From Cydia pomonella (Eukaryota; Arthropoda; Insecta; Lepidoptera; Tortricidae), in contig NC_084718.1 of assembly GCF_033807575.1 (NCBI RefSeq), positions 19,547,991-19,611,990 of the forward strand: a stretch of DNA of 64,000 nucleotides, given 5' to 3'. Below, in pieces: positions 52,950 through 63,532 of this stretch. Every line of letters starts with the position of its first letter. The first letter of the stretch is position 1. Under the pieces are notes generated by a model, which saw nothing but the letters and a program-made list of their open reading frames with translations, made no database searches and was not told the DNA's origin. The translations under genes and the position numbers were made by a program.

Positions 52950-52950
52950 T

Positions 52951-53085
52951 CAAGGATGCTGGCGGCATTGCCTCGTCAATGCTGATACGATGCGAGGAAA
53001 CCGCCAGCTCTTCGGTCACCAGTTACGTCAACCAGACGCTTTGCGATTTCTGTAAAAAACTTGTGCGCGCTGGGACCTCATGGAT
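52951..53085 (-). pseudogene. LINE ORF2 C-terminal fragment
   Basis: Antisense match to 23560-23690 ('gctcttcggtcaccagttac', 'gtcaaccagacgctttgcga'). Frameshifted relative to 23521-23709. Confidence 0.55.
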
Positions 53086-53479
53086 CCTATTAAACCCTTA
53101 ATTTGACAGTGTCCGGTGTGGCGGTCAACTCATTTGAAAAAATATGACAGGTTTTCTTGAAAATATTTAGTATATTTTCACATGGCAATCGATTTTTGTA
53201 TTTCTGCGGATGGGTAGAAAAATATAGTTGAAGTACCCTCAATGTCATTATATTAGTTAATCTGTAAGATGGCACCGCCTCGCACGTCAGTTGTTTTTAC
53301 CAAGGTATATATGCGTTTATCTCTGTTTTTTTCCAAAAAAACGAGTCAATTTGAATCAAAATAATAATCTTTGTTATATAATTGAAAGGAATTACTATTA
53401 TAAAATTGCATTTTATTACTTTGTCATTCTCTAAACTGTCGCAAAATCAGTTGTCCGTCACACCGGACTTCACCATATA

Positions 53480-54443
53480 GGGTCTCCCCAAACCAGTCGA
53501 CGCGGAGTCGGTTTTCGCCGAGTGTTTTACACCACACTATTCGCATTTAGCCGATCGACCGTCTCCGCGGTTGGACACCTGCGTTTAGCAGTCTCATCCT
53601 CCTTGCGGCCGTAGAGACGCCCGATCGCCTGCGACTTGCTATCGCAACAGTTGTAAAGCGACAGTCGGCTCTCCCGTGCTCCGTCCTGCCGTCGAGACGT
53701 CAGACAGCACACGTACAGCCGTTGAGTCCGACGAACAGATGTAGGACAGCGGGTGATCGGCAATCGTAAATCTCATTTTTGGAGACTGGTTGTTAGTAAC
53801 AACCTGAGTTTGAAATTGAACAGACCTGTAAGATTATTTTCCTTGGTAATTGTTAAATATTATATAATAACCTGTGATGATGGATACTTTACGTAGATGG
53901 GCATGGAAAAAAAGGCTTGCCAGCATTTTTATCGTAGCCTACTTGTTGGAAGAGCTAGAACAGCAGCAAAAGCGGAGGCGACCGTGGGTTGATTCTTTGT
54001 GGCAGTATAGATTAAGTGAAGGTGAATTTAATTTACGATATCCTCGTTTGAGACTCGATCCAAAAATGTTTTACGATTATTATGGCCGTCATCGGCTCTG
54101 TTCGGCCGTCGTCAGCTATGTTCGGCCGTCGAAGACGCTGATCGGCTTCCGCCAGCTCTGACCGGTCCTTATCGTAGGTACTCGGCCGTGATCAGAGCCG
54201 TTCAACTCTTTCCGGCACCGTACGGCGGTATAAGGAGATTTATGAATGCGAACGTGTGCGGTAGGCTGCAAACAGCGTCGTACGAATGCGAACAGCTTTA
54301 CGGCAAAACGCCGTTTTCCCGTCGAAAGACGTCGTTTTGCGTGGGCCGAACCGATTTACGACTTATTCGCTCTTATTGCGTTGACATAAAGCTTTTTCCG
54401 TACGCGATTTGCCGAAACGGCGTCGACTAGTTTGGGGAGACCC
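53480..54443. mobile_element. PIF/Harbinger-like element nested in piggyBac
   Basis: Ends gggtctccccaaaccagtcg and cgactagtttggggagaccc are inverted with one mismatch. Flanks are ata on the left and tta on the right, consistent with a worn 3-bp target duplication. The terminal 250-350 bp on each side are markedly GC-rich, unlike the host element. A transposase fragment lies inside. Confidence 0.7.
53874..54161 (+). pseudogene. Harbinger-like transposase N-terminal fragment
   Basis: A 95-codon frame. Residues 1-72 include QQKRRRPWVDSLWQYRLSEG then EFNLRYPRLRLDPKMFYDYY, matching the N-terminus of PIF/Harbinger (HARBI1/ALP1-like) nucleases: an RRxWV motif, 'GEF' and 'LDPxxFxxYxR'. After residue 72 the sequence turns into GC-rich terminal DNA (cggccgtcgtcagc), so the DDE nuclease domain has been deleted. 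The ATG may be the original start. Non-functional. Confidence 0.6.
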
Positions 54444-54591
54444 TTATGCTTTAAACGATGTTTAGTCATATTTGTCCGCAGTGGCGGACTCTGCCAATGA
54501 CACCGAGTTTAACTTTACTAATATAATAAATGTAATTTTTATGAATGTATAGATTGTTTCGTAAACAAACTCACTTCTTTGCTAAGACTTT

Positions 54592-55487
54592 TTGTTTACC
54601 TTCCAACAGCACAAGGTGTTAGGCCGCTCAGCTAAAATTTTGGCGCTCATACCTAAAGAACATGCTGAATCTGAAGCAAGTGATGTTTCTACTGACGAAA
54701 ATGAAGTGCTTGATAATTCTGACGCTGACTCATATGTTTCCTCATCAGCGCCCTCGTTGTCATCCTCGCTAGAACGAATGAATATTTCAAATAGTTCTGA
54801 AAATGACCATGAACTTATTTACAACAATGTAAATAGTTATGAGGTACATACATTGCAGGATGTAAATGTCCCATTAACACCTATTATGCGGGAAGTAATT
54901 GATCAAGAAAATTATACTGATATTTCGTCTATTCCATCTTTGCCTACACCAGTACCCATAACGCGAAAAACTCGATCAAGACAACCTAAAATTGCCAGTA
55001 AAAGGCGCAAAGTTGTCAAGAAATTTTCACATGGCGTCGTGCGCTTTTCCAACATAAAGCCGAGATGGAAATTATAAACGATAATGACGAATACGAGGAC
55101 TTAGATCCTAAAAGTTCAGCAATGAAATATTTTCTAAAATTCTTCTCGGAAGATATTTTTATAGACATTGTTACTGAAACAAATAAATTTTCAGTGCAGA
55201 AATCTGGAAGATCTATTGACTTAACTATTGACGAATTTCGTGACTTTTTCGCGATAAAAATTATGATGGGAATTGTTGTGATGCCATCATATTTAGACTA
55301 CTGGTCTAAACAATTAAGATACCCGCCAATAGCCGATCTTATGACCCTAAAAAGATATCAACAAATCCGTCGATACTTACATTTTGCCGACAGTAATTTC
55401 GAAACTTCGGATAGGTACTATAAAATTCGGCTCCTTGTTGAAAAATCAAGAAAAATTGCTTATATATCTATACAGAATTCCATTTAA
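54592..55487 (+). pseudogene. piggyBac-like transposase, N-terminal part
   Basis: Two overlapping frames. The first (to 55077) has an acidic, Ser-rich region (SEASDVSTDENEVLDNSD) then a basic stretch, as at the N-terminus of piggyBac transposases. After a frameshift at about 55065-55077 the second frame enters the DDE_Tnp_1_7 region: YFLKFFSEDIFIDIVTETN, then IKIMMGIVVMPSYLDYWSK and RYQQIRRYLHFADSN. It ends around residue 130, before any catalytic Asp. A possible 3' splice site (ttaccttccaacag) precedes it at about 54608. Inferred deletion product, not functional. Confidence 0.7.
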
Positions 55488-55870
55488 AATTCGAAGGTGG
55501 TACTTGAATATCTTCACACAAATTCTTGACATATGTATAAACAATGGGTGGCTTTTGTATAAAAAAAACTGTTGCTCGAATAATCTAAAATCAAAACCAC
55601 TAAAAGCCTTCAGACTAGACTTATATACAGCTTTGACTAAGTCTAACAGGTCAGATCATCGTGAAAAAAATGTGGAATGTACTGTCAAAAGGCCAGTTGC
55701 AGCTCGTCCAGCTGACTCAGTGCGTTATGATAATAGTGGGCATTTCATGAGCACCAAATCTGAGGGTCGCTGTATGTATTGCAACAAAAAAAACAGTTGT
55801 ATACTGTATTAAGTGCAATGTCAGATTATGCTTCGTTGCAGGAAAAAAACCCAGAAATATTTAACTTGAT
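55486..55870 (+). pseudogene. piggyBac-like transposase, C-terminal part
   Basis: Begins FKIRRWYLNIFTQILDICIN then GWLLYKKN, matching the region following the catalytic core of piggyBac transposases, and continues to a Cys-rich tail GRCMYCNKK. After a frameshift in an A-run at 55787-55795 the tail continues with two further Cys pairs (CIKC, LC), the usual RING-like C-terminal finger. The whole DDD catalytic segment expected between this and the N-terminal part is deleted at about 55440-55490. Confidence 0.65.
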
Positions 55871-56364
55871 TTTCACACAAAATAATGTATATATTTGCAT
55901 TATGAAGTACATTTTTTATTTCTAAATATTGTTTTATTTCTTTGGCAATGTCCGTCTCGGCGGACATCTCCATTTGTCTATTATATTCCAGGAATTTGGC
56001 GGAGTCCGGTGTAGCGGACATAGTTTTTCTCGGGATCTGGAAAATCTAGATTTTTATTTTTATTTTTTGGAAGCTTCTGAAGGTACAATTATTCAATTTT
56101 ATTAGCAAAATATATAAATTTGTGTTATCAAAGTCTCTGCCAAATTAAGGGTTAACGCCAAATTGTAAAAAAAATATTATAATAGCCTCAAAAAGGAAGA
56201 GGTACTTAATTCGTCATATACCTATGTACCTAGTTCGATCTTTATTGTTAACATTTATTGTTATTTTTATGGCAAAAATGTTTTCAGATTTTTCAGACGG
56301 CTGAATATTTGAATTTTTTTTTACACGCTGACTGGGAAAAACTCTCTTTATTCATTAAAAATTG

Positions 56365-56570
56365 ATGACAAAGTTGCATTTTATTCACATTAGTGTGAAA
56401 GTAATTTGATACAAGTTTTGATCGAGTTATTTCCTCATGTTATCTAATGACATTTTTTGAAGTGATGATTTTGATTATTGATTTGGTTTTTTTGTTTTTG
56501 TTTTTCACTCGGTAGCAAAGTTGTGTCTTGAGACCCTCGCAAGGCTCAAGAATCCATTTTACAAACTTAC
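56365..56570 (-). repeat. Dispersed repeat, inverted diverged copy 3
   Basis: Inverted relation to 33655-34025: 'cactcggtagcaaagttgtg', 'agaccctcgcaaggctcaag'. Strongly diverged. Confidence 0.4.
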
Positions 56571-56617
56571 TAATTTTATCAAAGAAATTGACGGATACAG
56601 CAGCGGCAATAACGACT

Positions 56618-56756
56618 TACTTAATTTAGATCAGATTTTTCAAACATCAGATTAAGATAACACGCTCCCTTTCTTTCACAAGCAAGAAGAAAAAGAGAGT
56701 TATCTTTATTTGACAGATAATTTTATCTGATGTTTGATAAGTCAGACCTTAGTTAA
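56618..56756. mobile_element. Foldback MITE
   Basis: 'caaacatcagattaagataa' faces 'ttttatctgatgtttg', and 'acgctccctttctttc' stands near 'aaaaagagagttatc'. 139 bp, non-coding. Confidence 0.6.
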
Positions 56757-57542
56757 GTTTTTCCATTGACAACCTATTAACATTTCTATCGCAATGTCGC
56801 ACAAGCTATCCGGTTTCCTCAAATATAAACCCTTATTCCACCTAATAAAAGTGATTTTGCTCTGTCAAAAGTGAGTTTCCAAGTTTTCAATAGACGTTGA
56901 ACATTTTCTATAAGAAATAAGGCCATTATTATTCATCTATGCACAATAATTTAACCGTGATGGATTTATTTAATGGAATTGTTTTCTTGCAGTTAAATTG
57001 AAGAACCTAAAGAAACTTACAATAAAAACATTTTAACTAACATTCTTGATTCATTGTGATTTGAATCTTATAGCGCTAACGTTACAGTTGATATTAAGTT
57101 AAACTTTTATTGCAGTTCAGACCTATTTGAGCGTGAGGTCGTTGACTTATAGAATGCATTTATCAATCGATATTGAACTTTAAAACGATGGAGTAAGGTA
57201 TAAACAATAGTTTTCTTTAAAATAGTTTCGTTATTATAGTGTAGGCGTACGTTGGCTTATGTTTGTTTACTAATTCTATTGCCCTATTCGATGTATTTTA
57301 ATGACAGGGCGTGACATGGCCGATTAGTGACATGTGGAGAATTAGTAAGACACGAGGATTAAGACCTAGATATTAGAGATGGGCCGAATATTATTATTAT
57401 ATAATATAATTGTAATGTACCTACTCAAATGTCAACAAATTACTCACATAAAACAAGTACGGGAAAGGATATGCTATATCGAATGCACAAAAGCACACGC
57501 CAGTATACACAACATCATTAAGAGGCTGTTATCGATTTTAGT
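56757..57542. other. No recognisable gene
   Basis: AT-rich; no frame with motifs, no repeat recognised. Confidence 0.4.
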
Positions 57543-58225
57543 CGTTAAAAAAATATCAAATCGATAGATTTAGTCGATGAAATAGTACACCTTTTTTTAA
57601 CTGTTAGAACTAGCAAGTATCAGTTTCTATTAGCACGTCTTGTTATCTTTCATTTTAGTAAATCAATTTTTTGAAAACAGATTCGCTCAATTGGTAATGA
57701 TTTTTTTTTCTGATGGACGTTTAGGTAAACGCGCGTAAAGCACGGATTTAGTCGATCTTAATGGTAAATTTCGTAAAGTTTGTACTGCTAAAAAAAGTAA
57801 TTTTGTATTACACATATCCTGTACTTCAACTTTAATAAACTAGAATTTTGTTATTATACATTTAAAGTAGTATAAATAAAGTTAGATGAAATCAATTTTC
57901 TCCAGAAATTACTTCAAAACAAGTGACAATTTCCCTGAAAATCGACTTAATTTCAACGTAATTTTGATACTTACACAATCTACAACATTTGTTGAAACTG
58001 ATTTTATACATAATTTTGTATAATTTACCACCATTAATTTTTTGATAAATTTTTAAAAACTGTCCCTTCTCGTCACATATTACCGGGGACGCACGCTTGC
58101 GACCATTATTAAAAGGCAACATGAGAAGACGTGCTAATAGAAACCAATACTTGTTATTTATTTAGATATAACGTAACAAAAGGTGTACAATTTCAACGAC
58201 TAAATCTATCAATTTTACATTTTTG
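57543..58225. mobile_element. 0.68-kb element with ~100-bp TIRs, unclassified
   Basis: Left 57543-57650 and right 58113-58225 are inverted over about 100 bp with mismatches: 'gatagatttagtcgatgaaa' / 'acgactaaatctatc', 'gtacaccttttttt' / 'aaaaggtgtac', 'tttctattagcacgtcttgt' / 'agaagacgtgctaatagaaa'. Long TIRs relative to length, with an AT-rich interior containing one frame. Confidence 0.7.
57892..58122 (-). pseudogene. Unidentified 76-codon frame inside TIR element
   Basis: The minus frame starts MLPFNNGRKRASPVICDEKG at the inner edge of the right TIR and ends near the middle of the element. It contains CCRLCKYQ and further Cys. It may be the start of a transposase, but I recognise no family. 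Confidence 0.3.
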
Positions 58226-58299
58226 CTCTAAAATCGTTACCGGGTTCTTAAGTTAGATTAATAAGAATGAAGCGTTGTACAGTCTTTTTGTTTTTGTAA

Positions 58300-58375
58300 G
58301 GTAATGGCAGAATATCAGCGATGTGGCTTGCCGCGTCATCATGCTGAGCCAGCGCCTATTCTCTGCCACGACACC
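58300..58375. repeat. LINE 3'-end fragment
   Basis: Inverted relative of 15950-16026: 'gctgagccagcgcctattct' and 'ctgccacgacacctggtt'. Confidence 0.45.
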
Positions 58376-58398
58376 TGGTTTTGTACTCCATGCTATAT

Positions 58399-58506
58399 AT
58401 ATCCATGCTCATCACACTAATAAATGCCCTTACCCTTGGATTTGAACCCGGGACATCGGCGTCGTATGCAGGGTCACTACCCACTAGGCCAGACCGGTCG
58501 TCAAAA
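58399..58506 (-). mobile_element. tRNA-derived SINE (family A), head only
   Basis: 'atccatgctcatcacactaa' to 'actaggccagaccggtcgtc'. The tail half is missing. Confidence 0.7.
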
Positions 58507-58781
58507 GTGTCGTCGGTCGTCAGGTTTGTTGTAGGTCCTCCAGCGCTCATGAAGCGGGCTACCGTCCCACTTCACTGCGGACAGGACTATTTTAGGACCT
58601 TAAGATACAAGGATAAAATTTATTTTAAAAATTTCGTAGCCATAGGCATAGTCACGCATAGCGTCTCTTGCTAAGTTGCTACAGCTTTAAGCGAGCTAGA
58701 CTAGCAAGAACTTGTATGTAATTTACATTACGTTGCCGACTACTAAGGTTAACTGCATTCAAAAGTTTGATCAGGGTGCGT

Positions 58782-58911
58782 AGCCAACGTCCCAATCGTT
58801 AAAGCTCCGTAGCGAACGAAACGCAACTGTCACTGTCACTAATATGGCAGAGTGATAGAGAGAGATGACTACGCTACTCTACGGAGCGTTAATGTTTGGC
58901 ACGTTAGCTAA
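58782..58911. mobile_element. Foldback MITE
   Basis: 'gtagccaacgtcccaatcgt' faces 'atgtttggcacgttagcta', and 'agctccgtagcg' faces 'cgctactctacggagc'. The centre 58837-58863 matches, inverted, 25 of 27 bases of the core of the element at 18770-19027. Confidence 0.75.
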
Positions 58912-59169
58912 GCAACTTCATACCGCAATGCAACTTGCTAGTCTAAACCTCGCTTTAGATTGCGTTAGACACACGCAGTAAAAACTAGCTTTGCAGTAGA
59001 GATGTTACACACGTTAGTTTTTTTTTAAGAATATGCGGAATCTCATAAAAATATTGAAATTATTGCAAATTAAAAATAAACCTAAAAAGAGAGGCATTTT
59101 GCAGCAATGACTTTGTATTTGGTATTCAGTGGACTCATTTTTATCACTTTGTCATGCGTCACATCTGTA

Positions 59170-59363
59170 GGACTAAGATGGTCGGCTCTTTATCATTTGT
59201 CACCATGCCTGTCACGTTCTAACTAGTATGTAAGTGCGAAAGTGACGGGCATAGTGACAAGCTATAAAAATGGAACCATGCTGCCACTGCTGCACTTATG
59301 TACATACTTGTTAGAACGTGACAGGCATGATGACAAATGATAAAACACCGACCATCTTAGCCC
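59170..59363. mobile_element. Foldback MITE, complete copy
   Basis: ggactaagatggtcggc / ccgaccatcttagccc ends; 'atgcctgtcacgttctaact' faces 'gttagaacgtgacaggcat'. A partial relative is at 15150-15275. Confidence 0.8.
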
Positions 59364-59491
59364 TACGATTAGTTATCTTAAAAACACGATAGGAAATACC
59401 AAAAACCTTCAGTAAACAACTTTATAGAATTATCATTTTAAGTTTTAATTGATCATGTAATACAGTAACAATTTTCTCCGTAAATTCGCTC

Positions 59492-59719
59492 CAGGAAACT
59501 AGATAACAGTAATTACAGGATACACAATTAACCGTACTTTCTTATCCGCCATCTTGGATTGAAAGGCAGTTTGTATGTATGAAGCCTGTGCCGATAAACA
59601 ATAAGGCTGATTCCGCCTTGAAAATTTGATATTATGTCTCATTTTGATACGACCGTTCAGATTTAACAAATTTTTACGATTAATTGTGTATCCTGTAATT
59701 ACTGTTATCTAGTTTCCTG
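59492..59719. mobile_element. MITE with perfect 39-bp TIRs
   Basis: 59492-59530 and 59681-59719 are exact reverse complements (caggaaactagataacagta...). A 150-bp interior with no coding sequence. Confidence 0.85.
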
Positions 59720-59764
59720 TAGCAATAGATCCTGTAGGGTCAGAGCAAGCTAAGTTGGTAAACA

Positions 59765-60030
59765 AACAAACAAACAAAGAAACATTTATTCAGCTAATAG
59801 GCCACGGGGGCACTTTTACATGTCAATTTTTTACAATCAATAAAAATAACAAAATACAATTACAAATATGGAATCAATAAAATATTAGATAGTTTATTAG
59901 AGATATATATAGTCTCTAAATGTCGAATTACACAAAAACACTGTGATTAAAAAATTACAAACAACAAATAATAAAATTCTTTAGAGATGTAAAAGTCTCT
60001 AAGTGTCAGAGATAAAATATAATAAAAAAA
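59765..60030 (-). repeat. LINE 3' UTR, related to the TTGAA-tailed family
   Basis: (acaa)n tail at 59761-59782, then 'ggccacgggggcacttttac' and 'tagagatgtaaaagtctcta', parallel to 17260-17480 but diverged. Confidence 0.55.
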
Positions 60031-60649
60031 AACATTCGTTTAAATATCCTTATGTAAAGGGTCTCCAACACTTGAATTCTTATATAAATAATTAAAGGAC
60101 ATAAAATTAAGTCAGACAGACAAGAACCGAATAAAGTGTCTCACGTTAATGCCACTCAAAAGTGAAGTTACATACTTATAACATATAATGTAGCCCGTGT
60201 AAGCTTAAACAGACCGGTCTCCACAAACGAGTCCGTTTACGAGTATGACGAGTCTCAGCCATCCATGTCAAACTTCTATGAAATTACGTTTACTTAACAC
60301 GTTCATAGTCTATGCTACCAAAATTGCCTGCCATCTTAATTTGGTGAGACTGATCTAATTTTTGAAAAAAAAAAAAAAAAACATAATACTTTGAGGATCC
60401 CTCACGTACGTAGTGAAAGTCGTGTGTGGGAGTGTCAATTGCCAAGACGATTGCTAAGGTCTTATCAAAACCAATTGAATTTGGTCTGCAACAATCAGCG
60501 GCAGCGTATCAAAATATGATGAAAACCATATCAAATTTCCTGCTTCACAGCTAAACTACGGAAAGAACGACAGGAGACATCCTCTGGAATTTGTATCGTT
60601 TTGTAATTCGGGCGATTTTCCGCAACTCGACCACTGACGCTGACGCCTA

Positions 60650-60870
60650 TTTTGCGTGAAACGGGGGGGCTAGTCCTGCCAGCCCAACACCTCGAAGAAT
60701 TCTATCTACCTTTGATGTTGAGCCTACTCCTCGGGGAGGTCTCTCGGGGATCCGAGATGTTTAGCCCTGTATGGGGCCACTCCGCTGCATTCCAGCACCA
60801 CGTGAGAGCCTGTTTCTTGCAAAGGGGACTATCTGTGACACCTGTTATAAAAAGATGTTTATTAAATACT
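60650..60870 (-). pseudogene. I/LOA-like LINE C-terminal fragment
   Basis: On the minus strand, broken frames contain TDSPLCKK, then a His/Cys-containing stretch and residues resembling the 'LGSPRDLPE...LLEFLEVLGW' tail of RNase H-bearing LINEs. The plus strand 'aggggactatctgtgacac' matches 42655-42674. Frames are interrupted by several stops. Confidence 0.5.
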
Positions 60871-60984
60871 TAGTCCATTACATGTTATGGCACTGGTTAC
60901 CATACTCAGTCGGAGCTTCGGTGAAGGAGCGCTCTTGTGTGCTTTCCGTTGATGTCTGTCAGCATCCAGGTTTAACTGGTGTTC

Positions 60985-61196
60985 TGAGTATAGTTTCCCT
61001 GTACGCCAGCAGCATCGCCCGCGGTATTTCCGAACCAATACGAGCTTAAATAAACCTTCAAGAGAAGAGCGTACGTTATGGTACGTTCCAATGCAACACA
61101 TATGCAACCGCCCTGGTGTTGCAGATGTCCATGGGCGACGGCTGCTTACCATCAGGCGATAGATCCACTTGTTTGTCTCCTGTATCATAAAATAAA
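60985..61196 (+). repeat. LINE 3'-end fragment
   Basis: 'gcggtatttccgaaccaata', 'tggtgttgcagatgtccatg' and 'gcttaccatcaggcgataga' parallel 48380-48553. No open frame with motifs. Confidence 0.55.
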
Positions 61197-61200
61197 ATTG

Positions 61201-62569
61201 TAAAATCAGAATTGGCCTGTTTTGCCCTACACCGCTATATCTTGGAAACGATCTAGATAAGATATAACGATGTGGCGAGACGATATTGAACTTTCTTATT
61301 ACATAATGTACAAATGTACAGTAACAGTGATCAATTCCCGGAGTTTATCTTATATACCTACGTAATACAGAAAAAAAGTTCCCGTAAGTAATAAACTTTG
61401 GTTGTAAGTTTATATCGCCTTTTTAGACGACTTACAATGTTTTAAAATTTTACATTTGCTTAACACATCACGGAAACTGGGCGCCCGGCACCGAAAGTGT
61501 TAACCAATATTCTATTTTTTTTGTTATAATTACATTTATGTATGTGTAAAAGAGCGTTTCTTAAAAAAAATCCACTGTCATTCATTTTGTATTTTTTCAT
61601 AAATATTGTGTTATTTCTCCTCAGAATCACGACCTCTTTCAATCCGAATGGAATAAAAAAATGTCCCAGAGTTTTTTTACTATTGCGTTACCATTTCCCC
61701 GTGTATGTTGTATGGCGGTAACAAAAAGGAAAGTTTGAAAAATTTATGGAAATTTTCTAACACATTTTCTCCTATAAAGGACGAAAACGGCTCGCGATCC
61801 TGAATAGAAATAACATAAAAGTGGCAAAAAAAAGAAATGCTCAAAACCATTATTAAGAGGTCATTCATCACGCACCACTAATGTATTATTTGGGGTCGTT
61901 ATATGATTTCTATCAACATTAAATGTAAAAAGTAAGCTGCAAAAACATTGTGTGGACCCAAAAATTTCTTAGATCATAAGTTCAAAGCATACAAATCTCC
62001 ATTCCCCCTTCGCACTGTGAAAGTAAAATAGTAGCAACTTAAATAAAAAATGCTTCCTAAGATGAAGGTAACCTTTGGGCAATCCACTCGTTCCCAGGCT
62101 TTATCTCTTTATTCATTTTATCAGTATAACCACATTTCCCTAGGCGGACGATAAAAAATCTCGAAGAGAAGTTAACATTAACTTTAACACCCAAATTTGA
62201 AGTCTAAACACAGTGAGTAAAGTTGCTTTTTGCTTGGGGATTCTAAGTTATTTTTAGGTATTTTATCCTTGAAAGGAAAGTCAGTAAACGTAAGAAGTTG
62301 ATACAGTCGGCTCGAAAATAAATGAGCGCTTTGAAGTTTATTTATGTGCTAGGGAATATGCTCGTGTTTTTGTTTTTGTGGACTGTACGAAGTTTATACA
62401 AAGTGCTTTGGGAAAGGGTGCTTTCCGAATACGAGGGAATTAGTGTTTTAAGTCAAAAAAGATATTTAAAAAGGACTTTATGTAATTATCCTTTACTTTT
62501 TTAGGTAAGGTGGATTATTAGGATTATATACCTACATAGTTTACTAATCAACTATATACGGCCCGATTC
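61201..62569. other. No recognisable gene
   Basis: About 1.4 kb without a recognised repeat. Short frames of 60-63 codons have no motif. With 40603-41981 it is among the best candidates for unique sequence. Confidence 0.4.
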
Positions 62570-62823
62570 GAAGAATGATTAAGACACGCTTAAGATCTTG
62601 GAAAGATCTTTAAAAGACCGATAACTAAACATGTCAAAATTGATGTTTATTTCGATTCCGCTGTGATCCCAAAATCTATCTACGATATTTCTAACGTCAA
62701 AGTGACATTGGTCGCCCGAATCGAGGTGCTTCTGTCAATTATACGCCATACACACGATATCTAAATGAGAACTTATCTAAACCAGAACTAAACGATATCT
62801 TATCTCATTCTTCGAATCGGGCC
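62570..62823. mobile_element. MITE, 'cccgattcgaagaatga' family, copy 4 (best TIRs)
   Basis: ggcccgattcgaagaatga and tcattcttcgaatcgggcc are perfect inverted ends. Opposite orientation to copies 1 and 2. Confidence 0.9.
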
Positions 62824-63095
62824 ATTAGACCTCTTCTACGATTTCTCTTTGATGAATAAGTAACAAAAAAAAGCAAACCTTTTCTCCAAAAACGGAACAC
62901 CCGCCGATAGACAAATTGACGAGCGGCTAAACCGCTTGTCATTTGTCGCACGCGACACCTTATCGCGGGATCTGGTAACGTTTTTATTTTCCAGTACCGA
63001 GCTTTCGGCGACACGGAAGGGTAGACTAAAAAAACAGGGAGTGCATTTGTTATTTCAGCTGAAGAACAGGTAGATATTTTTTGTGACCTCCTAAT

Positions 63096-63254
63096 AGGCC
63101 AATTCGAACGTACACTGATGTCAGTATGATGTTTGGATGATGTCATTTAGATTGCGTCTTGCTCGCACCAATACATGTACTGACAAGTACGAGGAAAATT
63201 CACGATAAATGAATGACATTAGTTAGATGTGTGTAGATACGTTCGCGTTGGCCT
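63096..63254. mobile_element. MITE, 'aggccaattcgaacgtac' ends
   Basis: Left aggccaattcgaacgtac and right gatacgttcgcgttggcct are inverted with mismatches; inner 'gatgtcatttagattgcgtc' and 'gaatgacattagttagatgt'. 159 bp. Confidence 0.65.
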
Positions 63255-63309
63255 GTTTCTGGTCGTAAATAAATGGATTTATTTATTTATATATGTTTGA
63301 CGTTTAAAA

Positions 63310-63385
63310 TAACACTTGTACTGTGTGGGCTATCAAAATCGCTGCTAACTTATTTTGGTCTGACACTATATTAACGGATAATGTT
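63310..63385. repeat. Fragment of the 9731-9896 MITE
   Basis: 'tgtgtgggctatcaaaatcg' and 'gctaacttattttggtctga' match its right arm. Confidence 0.55.
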
Positions 63386-63417
63386 ATCTAATGTGTATTT
63401 AGCTTTAATATTTTAAC

Positions 63418-63490
63418 GGCTTTCTTAGCGTAGTCGGTAGTGACTCTGCCTACGGTCCTGGGTTTAAATCCCGGTAAGGTCCTTTATTTA
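63418..63490 (+). mobile_element. SINE (family A) head, degenerate
   Basis: 'agtcggtagtgactctgcct' and B box 'gggtttaaatcccggtaagg' align with 27550-27610. Confidence 0.55.
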
Positions 63491-63532
63491 TAACTCACGA
63501 ACAAACATAAATTACCGGGATTACAACAAATA

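Larger units (their letters stand above)
53095..56151 (+). mobile_element. piggyBac-like element, 3.06 kb, defective
   Basis: Ends cccttaatttgacag (53095) and ctgccaaattaaggg (to 56151) are inverted with one mismatch. The right end is followed by TTAA; the left is preceded by TTAAA, i.e. TTAA plus one spare base. TTAA target and CCC..GGG termini are piggyBac hallmarks. Inverted 'gtccggtgt.gcgga' motifs recur near both ends (53107, 53452, 54477, 55940, 56005), probably transposase-binding repeats. Confidence 0.75.

Noticed and set aside
52703..53101. 132-codon open frame as a gene
   Set aside because: It covers a MITE from end to end and runs into antisense LINE sequence.
54592..55487. Domesticated, host-type piggyBac gene
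   Set aside because: Frameshifted, lacks the catalytic core and is bounded by matched element ends with TTAA; nothing suggests selection on the coding sequence.
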